The notes below the pieces were generated by a model. That model did no database searches. It was given only the letters and a program-made list of their open reading frames with translations, and was not told where the DNA came from. Positions 1-7,021 of a DNA stretch of 14,814 nt are shown here, one piece after another. A program made the translations under genes and the position numbers. The stretch's first letter is position 1. Each line of letters opens with the position of its first letter. The stretch is from Candidatus Eiseniibacteriota bacterium (GTDB lineage Bacteria; JAFGKV01): positions 1 through 14,814 of the forward strand of contig JALOPK010000054.1 of the NCBI GenBank assembly GCA_025453925.1, written 5' to 3'.

Positions 1-812
1 CGGGCACGGTTGAGCGCGAAGTTCTCGTCTTGGATGTGGAAATCGGTGATGCCCCATCGATCATGATAGAAAAGGAGCTCGCGCATAACATCACCCGGCG
101 AGCGCGCCAGCCACTTTCCACCCGACATGAGGGGCGCCTGGCAGAAGCCGCACCGGAACGGGCAGCCGCGTGACGTGATCACGTTCATGTACGGTCCGCG
201 GACAGGGCCGTGGCCATAGGGCAACTTCCAGTAGTTCTCCAGCGGGAGCAGGTCCACGGCGGGCAGCGGGAAGCCGTCGAGCGATTCAAGAAGAACCACC
301 CGCGGGCGCACGACATCATTCGTGGCCAGCCCGTCGATCTCCTCCAGCGAGCCATTTCCCTCCAGCGCCGCGAGAAGAGCCGGCAGCCGACGCTCGCCTT
401 CACCGAGAACCACGTAGTCGGCACCCAGGCGGACGAACTGCTCCGGCACGAAAGTCGGGTGGTAGCCCCCCACGATGAGGGGAGTGCCGGGGAATGCCGC
501 GCGGAGGTCGGCAAGAAGAACCCTGGCCACCGCCTGCTCGGTCGTGCAGTGGACGCTGAGGCCGATGGCCTCCGTGTCGGTGGGAATCGCGGATCTGATC
601 TGCTCAGGCGTGAGACCCCGGGCGACATACTCCCTCCCAAATGGGTAGAGCCTACGGGGCGCAAGTCCGTAGGCGTCGAGGACCGTGACCTCGTGTCCCG
701 CGGCCCGCACCACCGCGGCGAGGTGAGCGATGCCGATGGGGATGCCTGGGATGGAGCCGTAGAAATCGCCCCGGCGGTGAATCACCGGAGGGCGGATGAG
801 AAGCAGGTTCAT
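1..812 (-). CDS. B12-binding-type radical SAM protein, C-terminus cut off by the window
   Basis: Partial gene; 270 codons are visible from ATG 812-810 and no stop is reached. The first ~130 residues look like a cobalamin-binding Rossmann domain: MNLLLIRPP at the start, AAGHEVTVLDAYG, then GGYHPTF and the VVLGEGE loop. The radical SAM core follows, with the cluster-binding motif SRGCPFRCGFC (Cys217, Cys221, Cys224). It continues through RSPGDVM and FHIQDENFALNRAR, where the window ends. Known members of this class use methylcobalamin and S-adenosylmethionine to methylate unactivated carbons, or do other radical chemistry; the substrate here is unknown. The ATG overlaps the upstream gene's TGA (ATGA), so translation is probably coupled. 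No frameshift is seen. Family assignment is firm; the reaction is not predictable. Confidence 0.9.
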   Translation of the reverse strand, partial: MNLLLIRPPVIHRRGDFYGSIPGIPIGIAHLAAVVRAAGHEVTVLDAYGLAPRRLYPFGREYVARGLTPEQIRSAIPTDTEAIGLSVHCTTEQAVARVLLADLRAAFPGTPLIVGGYHPTFVPEQFVRLGADYVVLGEGERRLPALLAALEGNGSLEEIDGLATNDVVRPRVVLLESLDGFPLPAVDLLPLENYWKLPYGHGPVRGPYMNVITSRGCPFRCGFCQAPLMSGGKWLARSPGDVMRELLFYHDRWGITDFHIQDENFALNRA

Positions 813-2047
813 TTCGCCGTTCTGAGGAGTGTGTGGAACCTCATCCTGGCAACGGAGAGGCCACCGAAGAACAGCGCCTGTACGTCGTACCACTCTCGGA
901 TCCTGGCAATCCTTCGCATCACAAAGGATGGTCGCGCGTAGTAGTCGGCATAGGCCCGCTGCACCAGGTCAATGACCTGCTCCGCAGTCATGGTGTAGGG
1001 CACGAAGGGCGCCCCCTTGAAGAGCATGCCCAATCGCTCCAAGGGGGCGTTGATGTGCCCGTACAGGTGGACATTCTTGTAGAGTTCGGTGCCGGGAAAA
1101 GGCGTCTTGAGGTTCTTGTCGACCCCGCTTTCCATGCCGTAGTTGATGCACCAGCAACCGGCGCGCTTCATCATGCGGAGAAGCTCCTCGTCGACGGCGT
1201 CAACCCGGGCGGAGCACCAGAACACGATCTTGAGGTTGCGCCGGAGGATCTCCTCGCAGATGCCGATGGTGCGGACGCGATCCAGGGCGAAGTGTTCGTC
1301 CCAGAATTTGATCTCCCGCACGCCGTAGTCCTTCACGTACCACTCCATCTCGTCCACCACATGGCCCGGCGACCGGTACCGCGTCGCATTCCCCATCATC
1401 CTGAAGCAGTAGATGCAGTTGTTCTTGCATCCGCGCGAGCTGACCATCTCCACCACCGGCAAACGAAGGACCTGGCCGTAGGACGGCCGGTACGGGTAGT
1501 GGGCCACCAGGTCGTAGGCCGGGAAGGGCAGCACATCGAGGTTGGTGATCGGATCCTGGGGAGGGTTCTCGACGATGCGGTCGCCATCGCGCCAGATGCA
1601 GCCCCTTAGGCCCTCCAGGTTGGCACCGGCCGCGACCCGCTCCGCAAGCGCTACCGCCGTGGTCTCGCCCTCGCCGCAGACGACCGCGTCCAGGGCCGGC
1701 TCGTCGAAGCACGCGGTCCGGAATGCGGTCGGCCCGTGCCCGCCGGCCACGGTGAAGACGCCCGGACGAACTCCCTTCGCCATGCGAATGAGGTCGCGGG
1801 CGCGGTTCCACATGAGGGCGACGCTGTACACGCCAAAGAGGTCGGGCTTCCATTCGGCGATCTCCTGCAGCATCTCCTGCCGTGTGTGATAGAAGCTCTC
1901 CAGGATCCTCACCTCATGCCCTGCTCGCCGCAGCACCGCGCCGATGTACATCAGGCCCGGCATGGGCCAGACGCCCGCCACGGATTTCGTCGTGGCCGAT
2001 CGAATATCGTCATAGGTCCAGGATGGCGCCGTGAGCAAGCACTTCAT
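809..2047 (-). CDS. B12-binding-type radical SAM protein with an internal in-frame deletion
   Basis: 412 residues. ATG 2047-2045 lies 9 nt after the previous stop, with AGGA about 7 nt upstream. The N-terminal ~140 residues resemble a cobalamin-binding domain (GHEVRILES, VAGGHGPTAF, VVCGEGETT). The radical SAM motif is SSRGCKNNCIYC (Cys207, Cys211, Cys214). It aligns without gaps to the gene at 2060-3481 through CDEILRRNLK- and RMMKRAGCW-type segments up to ESGVDKNLK (306-314), then jumps straight to TPFPGTELY (315). The neighbour has 61 more residues there, including MFGIPGE, a conserved part of the barrel that helps hold S-adenosylmethionine. The C-terminal segment aligns again. The protein may be inactive, may act only as a cobalamin or partner subunit, or the gap may be an assembly error. 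The stop overlaps the next ATG. Confidence 0.88.
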   Translation of the reverse strand: MKCLLTAPSWTYDDIRSATTKSVAGVWPMPGLMYIGAVLRRAGHEVRILESFYHTRQEMLQEIAEWKPDLFGVYSVALMWNRARDLIRMAKGVRPGVFTVAGGHGPTAFRTACFDEPALDAVVCGEGETTAVALAERVAAGANLEGLRGCIWRDGDRIVENPPQDPITNLDVLPFPAYDLVAHYPYRPSYGQVLRLPVVEMVSSRGCKNNCIYCFRMMGNATRYRSPGHVVDEMEWYVKDYGVREIKFWDEHFALDRVRTIGICEEILRRNLKIVFWCSARVDAVDEELLRMMKRAGCWCINYGMESGVDKNLKTPFPGTELYKNVHLYGHINAPLERLGMLFKGAPFVPYTMTAEQVIDLVQRAYADYYARPSFVMRRIARIREWYDVQALFFGGLSVARMRFHTLLRTAK

Positions 2048-2056
2048 TGAGGATTC

Positions 2057-3481
2057 CTAGCTGGAGGTGAGAAGCAAGAAGAAGCCTTTGATGTTCTTCT
2101 TCAGGTCGTGGATGTTACGCATCTTCCGGATCCGCCGCCCGACCTGGCGGGGGCGCAGGTAGAACCGCTTGTGTGCCGTTTTGATGAGCGTGGTGATCTG
2201 TTCCTCGGTCAACCCCTCGGGAACGAACGACACATTCTTTAGATCATAGGGCGCTTCGTGTTTCACCGCCCGGATCCTTCCGGCTTTCACATCGTCGTAC
2301 ACCGCCGAACCGGGGAAAGGGGTGAGCGACACAAAGACCGCGAAGTCGAGGCCGATGGAACAGGCGAACTCGATGGTCTTCAAGCCCTCCTCATACGTTT
2401 CGCCCGGAATGCCGAACATGAACGTGCCGTATGCCTCGATGCCGGCCGTGCTTGTCATCGCCACCGCGTCGGCGATCTGCTCCAGGGTGAGCCCCTTCTT
2501 CAGGGTGTCGATGTTCTTCTGTACCCCCGACTCGATGCCGTAGAGCACCCGCCAGCACCCCGCCCGCTTCATGTGCCGCAGGAGTGGGAGACTCACCTTG
2601 TCGGCACGGGCATTCACACACCAATCGACCTTGAGATTGCGTCGAAGGATCTCGTCGCAGACCTCGGTGGCCCGACGCTCGGACAGCGTGAATGTGTCAT
2701 CCCAGAACGCTACATCGACGACGCCGTGGTCGCGGTGCAGCATCTCTATCTCGTCAACGATGTTGCGGGCGCTGCGCATTCTGGTGTGGGGGTCGGTGTG
2801 ACAGAAGGTGCACTGGAACGGGCAGCCCCTGGATCCGATGATGGACTCGTGGGGCAAGCGGTGGTAGAACGTCGGCGAGGGAAGGTAGCGGGTGAGATCC
2901 ACCACGGATCGATCCGGGAAGGGCAGCGTGTCCAGGTCCTCTACTGGCGGGCGGGGTGGATTGGTCACCACTTCGCCGTCCTTCCGGAAGATGGTGCCCT
3001 CAAGTCCTTCCAGCGTATCCCCGGCACTCAGCCGGTGGGCGAGGAGGCGTGTGGTGATCTCGCCGTCGCCGTAGACGACAACGTCCAGTTCGCGGCACTC
3101 CTCGAAACACTGCTCCTTCCAGAGCGTCGGGTGTATTCCCCCCACCACCAGGGTCGCGTCGGGGAACGCGCCGCGCAAGGAGCGGGCCAGCGCCTTGGCA
3201 TTGCGCCAGTCGACGCTGGTAACCGTCATGCCGATCATGTCCGGCCGTATCCGCGCCACCTCGTCGAGCACGGTCTCGGGCGTGCTGAACAGCCCTTCCA
3301 GGTAGTGCACCTCATGGCCGTCTTCCCGCAGGTACGGCACGAGATACAGCAGAGAGGGCGAGGGGACGACATTGACCAGCGGCCGGATCTTGAGCCAGCC
3401 GAATCCCTTGCGCCGGGTATTCATGAAGCGATGCTGATCCTGCTCCCAGGGTGCCGGAACCGTCATGAGTAGGACCCGCAT
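2057..3481 (-). CDS. B12-binding-type radical SAM protein, full length
   Basis: 474 residues from ATG 3481-3479, one base after the stop of the upstream glycosyltransferase gene (TGA C ATG), with GGCGG upstream. A longer in-frame start at 3556 would overlap that gene by 74 bp and adds a low-complexity leader, so I reject it. The cobalamin-type domain covers residues ~1-150 (DGHEVHYLEG, VVGGIHPTLW, VVVYGDGE). The radical SAM barrel carries GSRGCPFQCTFC (Cys220, Cys224, Cys227), FWDDTF (259-264), YGIESGVQKN (314-323), MFGIPGETYEE (355-365) and LTPFPGS (386-392). A basic C-terminal tail contains YLRPRQVGRRIRK. This is the usual layout of the BchE-like/B12-binding radical SAM class, which methylates or cyclises unreactive carbons. 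It is the best intact reference for the other two copies. The substrate is unknown; context suggests a lipid or glycan. Confidence 0.92.
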   Translation of the reverse strand: MRVLLMTVPAPWEQDQHRFMNTRRKGFGWLKIRPLVNVVPSPSLLYLVPYLREDGHEVHYLEGLFSTPETVLDEVARIRPDMIGMTVTSVDWRNAKALARSLRGAFPDATLVVGGIHPTLWKEQCFEECRELDVVVYGDGEITTRLLAHRLSAGDTLEGLEGTIFRKDGEVVTNPPRPPVEDLDTLPFPDRSVVDLTRYLPSPTFYHRLPHESIIGSRGCPFQCTFCHTDPHTRMRSARNIVDEIEMLHRDHGVVDVAFWDDTFTLSERRATEVCDEILRRNLKVDWCVNARADKVSLPLLRHMKRAGCWRVLYGIESGVQKNIDTLKKGLTLEQIADAVAMTSTAGIEAYGTFMFGIPGETYEEGLKTIEFACSIGLDFAVFVSLTPFPGSAVYDDVKAGRIRAVKHEAPYDLKNVSFVPEGLTEEQITTLIKTAHKRFYLRPRQVGRRIRKMRNIHDLKKNIKGFFLLLTSS

Positions 3482-3482
3482 G

Positions 3483-4490
3483 TCAGTACCGCCTGCCCGC
3501 GGCGAACGACAAGGCGCCGGCGACGATCCCGGCGTCGATGGCCAAAACGTCGGCAAACATCAGGGCCGCGCATCCTGCCGCTACTGGCACGCCCTTGGAA
3601 CGAGACACGAATCGGAAGAAGGAACCCTGGAGCACCGCGCTGAGGACTACGGCACCGATGGCCAGTGCCCACGCCCCGCCCGCCGCGGCGAACAGCCCCA
3701 GCGGCAGTAGTCCCAATACGGCGACCCAGGACCACATCTCCGATGCGCGGGCGGTGCTCACCGCAACAGCGGGACGGGACGCAGCAGCCTCGTGCGCTCC
3801 CGTTCCTCGTGATCTGAGGATGAATCGCGTCTTCGCAGCGGCAAGGCGGATGTCATAGCGGAGAAGCTCTCTGACGCCGTAGTGGCGATGGTGGGTGACC
3901 GCAAGCCGTGGTTCCAGAAGGATGGTGCCTCCCCGATGGACGAGCCGTGAACCGAGATCGGCATCCTCAACCGTGGGTACCCGGATGCGCTCATCAAACC
4001 CACCCAACGCCTCAAAAACCTCCCTGCGGATAGCGAAGAAGAACGATGCGGCCGACACGAGGCGACGGTTTTTCACGCGCTGGGTCCACGCATAGTGATA
4101 GTAGAGGTCCTTGTACTGGCTCGCCACATTGGTGAACGGGCATTTGCCATCGTAGACCCCCTGCACCGCCTGCACGTCGGATTCGGCAAACAACTCCTCC
4201 AATACCGAGAACGCGTGGAGCGGCGCCACCACGTCGGCATCGATGAACACGAGAATCTCTCCCCCTGCATGCCGCGCGCCCAGGTTCCGGGCACCGGATG
4301 CCCCTAGTCTGGCAGCCGCGGGGACCGTGACATCCGACAGCGCCTGAGCTACCCGCGCCGAATCGTCGGAGGAGCAGTCATCGACCACGACGATTTCGAT
4401 GGCCGCGCCTCCCGCCGCACGGATCGCCCGAAGGCACACCGCCAGCGTGGAGGCCGAGTTGTGAGCCGGTACGATTGCCGAGAAGCCCAT
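3483..4490 (-). CDS. GT2 family glycosyltransferase with C-terminal membrane segments
   Basis: 335 residues; ATG 4490-4488 follows the upstream stop by 2 nt. The GT-A fold starts at residue 4 (SAIVPAHNSASTL), followed by VVVDDCSSDDS (34-44), GASGARNLGARHA and the metal/nucleotide-binding DAD at 84-86 (VFIDADVV). The acceptor-side motif GGFDERIRVPTVEDADLG (163-180) supplies the likely base in VED. Residues ~252-296 and ~303-330 are hydrophobic and probably anchor the enzyme, leaving the catalytic domain in the cytoplasm. It transfers a sugar from a nucleotide-sugar to an unknown acceptor, likely membrane-bound. It is clearly paralogous to the gene at 5242-6261 (shared AVQG-Y, YYHY, GGFDERI-PTVED and a terminal G-RY). 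It sits between a polyprenol-phosphate-type GT2 and three radical SAM genes in one tight operon. Confidence 0.92.
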   Translation of the reverse strand: MGFSAIVPAHNSASTLAVCLRAIRAAGGAAIEIVVVDDCSSDDSARVAQALSDVTVPAAARLGASGARNLGARHAGGEILVFIDADVVAPLHAFSVLEELFAESDVQAVQGVYDGKCPFTNVASQYKDLYYHYAWTQRVKNRRLVSAASFFFAIRREVFEALGGFDERIRVPTVEDADLGSRLVHRGGTILLEPRLAVTHHRHYGVRELLRYDIRLAAAKTRFILRSRGTGAHEAAASRPAVAVSTARASEMWSWVAVLGLLPLGLFAAAGGAWALAIGAVVLSAVLQGSFFRFVSRSKGVPVAAGCAALMFADVLAIDAGIVAGALSFAAGRRY

Positions 4491-4492
4491 GG

Positions 4493-5239
4493 TCAGGGAA
4501 GCGTGGGATCCCGGCGAAGGCCAAAGCGATGCGCCGCGAAGGCCGCCATGTGACGGAGAAGACTGGTGCCATAGACGATGCCCTGCCGGAAACTCATTTT
4601 CGAGCTCTCATCGTTGAATCTGGTCGGCGAGGGAACCTCGCCAAGCCGGAAACCCCGCACGCTCAGATGCACGAGGATCTGGGTGTCGAAATCGAACCGG
4701 TCGGAAAACGAGGCGAACGGAACCGCTTCCAGCACGGCACGTCGGTACGCGCGATAGCCGTTGTGATACTCCGACACTGAGAGGCCGAAGGTGGTATTGC
4801 CGAGCCATGTGAGAACCCGATTCGGCACGTACTTCCACAAGGGCATGCCGCCCTTGAGGGCATCGCCGCTCTTGATGCGCGAGCCGGTGAGCGCATCCAC
4901 CTGGCCCGAAGCAATGGGCTCCACGAAACGTGGCAGCAGCGTCGGTTCGTACTGATTGTCGGAGTGCAGTAGCACCACGACGTCGGCGCCCCGGGCGAGT
5001 GCCGCCGCGTACCCGGTCTTCTGGGCGGCGCCGTAGCCACGATTCGTGGGATGGCGCTCCAGAGTGACCCCCAAGGCCCGCGCGCGGTCGGAGGTGTCAT
5101 CATGGCTGCCGTCGTCCACAACGATGAACTCATCCACCCATCCTTCCGGAACCGCGCGGAGCGTCTTGGCCAGCGTTCTCCCGGCATTGTAGGCGGGGGT
5201 GACCACCACCACATTGGCGCCTGGGGCATTGCGCGACAC
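4493..5239 (-). CDS. GT2 of the polyprenol-phosphate glycosyltransferase (DPM1-like) type
   Basis: 248 residues from GTG 5239-5237. I chose this start because AAAGAGG lies 8 nt upstream and the codon falls 2 nt after the preceding TAA; the longer reading frame to 5644 is out-of-register sequence of the neighbouring gene. Visible motifs are VVVTPAYNAGRTL, VVDDGSHDDTS (40-50), RHPTNRGYGAAQKTG (62-76), VVVLLHSDNQYEP (87-99) and SEYHNGYRAYRR. HSDNQY replaces the commoner DADGQH form, a variation I associate with bacterial relatives of this group. No membrane segment is obvious. Relatives move a sugar from a nucleotide donor to polyprenyl phosphate. Such lipid-linked sugars are the donors for GT-C enzymes, two of which lie at 7719-11365, so a donor-supply role is reasonable but inferred. 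Confidence 0.9.
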   Translation of the reverse strand: MSRNAPGANVVVVTPAYNAGRTLAKTLRAVPEGWVDEFIVVDDGSHDDTSDRARALGVTLERHPTNRGYGAAQKTGYAAALARGADVVVLLHSDNQYEPTLLPRFVEPIASGQVDALTGSRIKSGDALKGGMPLWKYVPNRVLTWLGNTTFGLSVSEYHNGYRAYRRAVLEAVPFASFSDRFDFDTQILVHLSVRGFRLGEVPSPTRFNDESSKMSFRQGIVYGTSLLRHMAAFAAHRFGLRRDPTLP

Positions 5240-5241
5240 GA

Positions 5242-6261
5242 TTAGTACCTCTTTCCTCGAGCGTAGCCAACGGCTCCGGCGGCCAGACCAGCTCCCACTG
5301 CCAGCATGTCGAGCCACATGAGAGCGGCGGTGGCCGGCAACGCGCGCCAGCCATGGGTTCGCGCGACGAAGCGCAAGAATTCGCTGGCAAGCAGCAGGAA
5401 CGTGGCGGCCGCGGCAAGGACCCCGGGGAGGACCCGGGCATCGAATACCGCCGCCGGCAGGCTTCCTGCAACGAGGAACGCCACGGGAATCGCCAGCAGA
5501 ATCCGGCGCGAGTGATGGGTCATGTTGTGACCGAGATTCGCGTACCGCTTGAACAGCCGTACCGGCGCCTTCCGGATTGCGCTCTTCATCTGGCTCGTCG
5601 CCATGGCGAAGCGGCGGCGCAACAGGGTTCGCCACGTATAGCACGCCAGGTGATCGACCTGCAGTTCCTTGAGTAGGAGGATACGCAGGTCACGTTCCAC
5701 CAGTTCGTATCCGAACTCCTCGTCTTCAACCGTCGGATCGGGAATGCGTTCGTCAAAGCCTCCGACCTGGTCGAAAGCGCCCCTTCGCACGGCGGCGCAC
5801 CACGTGGCAAACACGTTGGTGTAGCTCCCGGGAATCCGCCGGCAGAAGTAATGATAGTAGTCATTCTGGTAGCGGCTGGCGGGATTCGAACAGGGGCCGG
5901 GCGAACGGTAGATGCCCTGCACCGCGGCAGCCTCTGGGTGTGCCGCGAAGGCCTCCTGGATTCGCCTTCCCCCGTCATGAGGAAACACTACGTCGGAATC
6001 GGTGAATACCAGGATCTCACCCTTGGCGGCGCGGGCGCCCTGGTTGCGCGCCGCGGCCGGACCACGCCGAGTCTCATGGCGAATCACCGTGCAGCCGCAG
6101 GCAGCGGCGAGGTCCCCTGACCCATCGTCAGACCCGTCATCGACGACGATCAGCTCGAAGTCCCGGAATCCCGAACCGAGGAGCGCATCAAGACAGCGGG
6201 GTAAGGTCGCGGCGCCGTTTCGCACGGGAACGATGACGGAGACCTGGGTGTCGGGATTCAT
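5242..6261 (-). CDS. GT2 family glycosyltransferase with C-terminal membrane segments; first gene of the left block
   Basis: 339 residues from ATG 6261-6259. The reading frame stays open upstream to 6522, but the extra 87 residues have no family character and the GT2 domain begins right after this ATG (VSVIVPVRNGAATL). The Shine-Dalgarno site is weak. Motifs: VVDDGSDDGSGD (39-50), GPAAARNQGARAAKGE (67-82), DSD metal site at 88-90 and GGFDERIPDPTVEDEEFG (167-184). Hydrophobic stretches at ~254-275, ~280-300 and ~310-332 probably form membrane anchors. It is a diverged paralogue of 3483-4490, so the pair may add successive or alternative sugars. A sigma-70-like promoter sits about 150 bp upstream, making this the likely head of the GT2/radical SAM transcript. 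The sugar and acceptor cannot be predicted. Confidence 0.92.
   Translation of the reverse strand: MNPDTQVSVIVPVRNGAATLPRCLDALLGSGFRDFELIVVDDGSDDGSGDLAAACGCTVIRHETRRGPAAARNQGARAAKGEILVFTDSDVVFPHDGGRRIQEAFAAHPEAAAVQGIYRSPGPCSNPASRYQNDYYHYFCRRIPGSYTNVFATWCAAVRRGAFDQVGGFDERIPDPTVEDEEFGYELVERDLRILLLKELQVDHLACYTWRTLLRRRFAMATSQMKSAIRKAPVRLFKRYANLGHNMTHHSRRILLAIPVAFLVAGSLPAAVFDARVLPGVLAAAATFLLLASEFLRFVARTHGWRALPATAALMWLDMLAVGAGLAAGAVGYARGKRY
5248..5254 (-). promoter_or_regulatory. Shine-Dalgarno site that fixes the GTG start at 5239
   Basis: AAAGAGG on the minus strand, 8 nt before GTG 5239-5237. It lies inside the last codons of the upstream GT2 gene. It supports the short, translationally linked start over the much longer open frame. 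Confidence 0.65.
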
Positions 6262-6415
6262 AGGTCGCTGTTCCCACTCCGAACGGCATTTCGGCGTCCG
6301 GCTTCCGCTTTGGCTGGGGACACGGTTCGGACCGGCACCGGTTCGTGACCTCTCGGGCGCCGATCCATGCGATCCGCGCGACATGAAGCCACTAGGGGCA
6401 ATGGTGAGAAACCCA

Positions 6416-6444
6416 CATTGTATGTCCGGAGACAATGCAGTCAA
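6416..6444 (-). promoter_or_regulatory. Sigma-70-like promoter for the GT2/radical SAM operon, overlapped by a dyad
   Basis: Reading the minus strand, -35 TTGACT (6444-6439), a 16-bp spacer and -10 TACAAT (6422-6417) give a good housekeeping-type promoter. Transcription would start near 6410, leaving a leader of about 150 nt before ATG 6261. A 6-bp dyad, CATTGT (6416-6421) and ACAATG (6432-6437) separated by 10 bp, overlaps the -10 box and spacer. That is a common position for a repressor operator. Strand and position fit the downstream genes. The promoter call rests on consensus matching alone. Confidence 0.6.
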
Positions 6445-6497
6445 GCCCGCCGCTGCGAGGCCGCGCGTGGTGGAGCGGCCCGACGGCAGATGGTCGC

Positions 6498-6539
6498 CTG
6501 AGGGCCGATCCACCGAACGCACTCGATGTGCGCCCTCAG
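6498..6539. repeat. Inverted repeat with 8-bp arms upstream of the promoter
   Basis: CTGAGGGC at 6498-6505 and GCCCTCAG at 6532-6539 are perfect complements separated by 26 bp. There is no T tract on either side, so it does not look like an intrinsic terminator. It could be a protein site or an RNA hairpin in read-through transcripts. The function is unknown. Confidence 0.35.
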
Positions 6540-6700
6540 TTCACCTTCGACGCGCGAGCCGCAGGCAACGGGTTCGGAGGCGCATCAGTGTGTCGGCTGG
6601 CTCCCTTCTGCGCCCCGCCGGTGAGACTCGCACGCGTGTTCCGGCACCGGGGGCGCATGACGCAGGAGTGCCCACGCCGCCACGCCATGGAGGCGGCACT

Positions 6701-6859
6701 GCACCAGAACAGCTCGTAGAAGACCCCGGTCAGGGAGTTGTTGACCCATTCCCGGGCCGGGCATGCGTCGAGCGTGGAGACGAATCCCAAGGGAACCCCC
6801 CCTGGCAGGGCAGCCGGCGTGCGCGCGGTCTCCCGCAGCCGCAGACTCGGCTTCCGCAT
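6701..6859 (-). pseudogene. Possible truncated membrane-protein gene (DUF2809-like fragment)
   Basis: The minus-strand frame opening at ATG 6859 reads VPLGFVST and then WVNNSLTGVFYELFWC at 6748-6701. From memory, this tract resembles part of the small integral-membrane DUF2809 family, where a conserved Trp and a Gly-x-x-Tyr-Glu-x-x-Trp-Cys pattern lead into a transmembrane helix. After the Cys the frame becomes arginine-rich with no membrane character (open to 6536). I could not find the rest of the family pattern in the other two frames, so the gene looks truncated. The first ~20 residues are also unconvincing. If the family match fails, this is simply a non-coding stretch. Confidence 0.3.
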
Positions 6860-6912
6860 GAGGTGTCTTCGCGACGCCGGGCTTCGCCGACGGTGTATGG
6901 TGAGTTGTCGCC

Positions 6913-6934
6913 ACTATTCTAATATTAGAATAGT
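6913..6934. promoter_or_regulatory. Perfect 22-bp AT-rich palindrome, probable operator
   Basis: ACTATTCTAAT (6913-6923) is followed directly by its exact reverse complement (6924-6934) with no spacer. In DNA this GC-rich, an AT-only core (TAATATTA) inside a perfect dyad is unlikely to be chance. With no loop it is a poor RNA hairpin, so a homodimeric protein site is more likely. It contains ATTC-N8-GAAT, the arrangement I know for sulfide/persulfide-responsive ArsR-family repressors of the SqrR/BigR type; other ArsR-like repressors have similar sites. No regulator gene is in the window. It lies 106 bp upstream (minus strand) of the left arm of the spacer remnant and far from any intact start codon, so its target is uncertain. 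Confidence 0.6.
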
Positions 6935-7021
6935 CATGCCGCCGACACGCTGAGTGTCCCCGGTGCCCCTGAATAGGCCCCGAGGCTCCCGACGGCCTCC
7001 CCGAGGAATGGCTCCCCGGCC

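Larger units (their letters stand above)
6262..7021. other. Spacer between the beta-barrel gene and the GT2/radical SAM operon
   Basis: 760 bp without a convincing intact gene. Starting from the left-block start codon it holds a ~150-nt leader, the promoter and dyad at 6416-6444, the inverted repeat at 6498-6539, the possible gene fragment at 6701-6859 and the 22-bp palindrome at 6913-6934. Overlapping open frames of about 110 residues occur on the minus strand (6536-6859 and 6585-6914), but they are Arg/Ala-rich and lack family features beyond the fragment noted. No clear terminator follows the beta-barrel gene. Confidence 0.6.

Noticed and set aside
210-3472. Long plus-strand open frames opposite the radical SAM genes (210-941, 833-1609, 2258-3472)
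   Set aside because: They are antisense to well-supported genes, have no domain features, and are expected in high-GC DNA because third-position GC keeps the opposite frames open.
3482-3556. Longer N-terminus for the full-length radical SAM protein
   Set aside because: It would overlap the upstream GT2 gene by 74 bp and adds a Pro/Ser-rich leader; ATG 3481 follows the GT2 stop by one base and starts the domain properly.
6262-6410. Cobalamin riboswitch in the leader of the B12-enzyme operon
   Set aside because: A GGAAGCCGG-like stretch caught the eye, but I could not find the B12 box or the other conserved core segments.
6262-6522. N-terminal extension of the first GT2 protein
   Set aside because: The 87 extra residues lack family character, contain the predicted promoter, and precede a well-placed ATG at the true domain start.
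6935-7021. Intrinsic terminator after the beta-barrel gene
   Set aside because: Several GAGGC/GCCTC pairs could form small GC stems, but none is followed by a T run on the minus strand.
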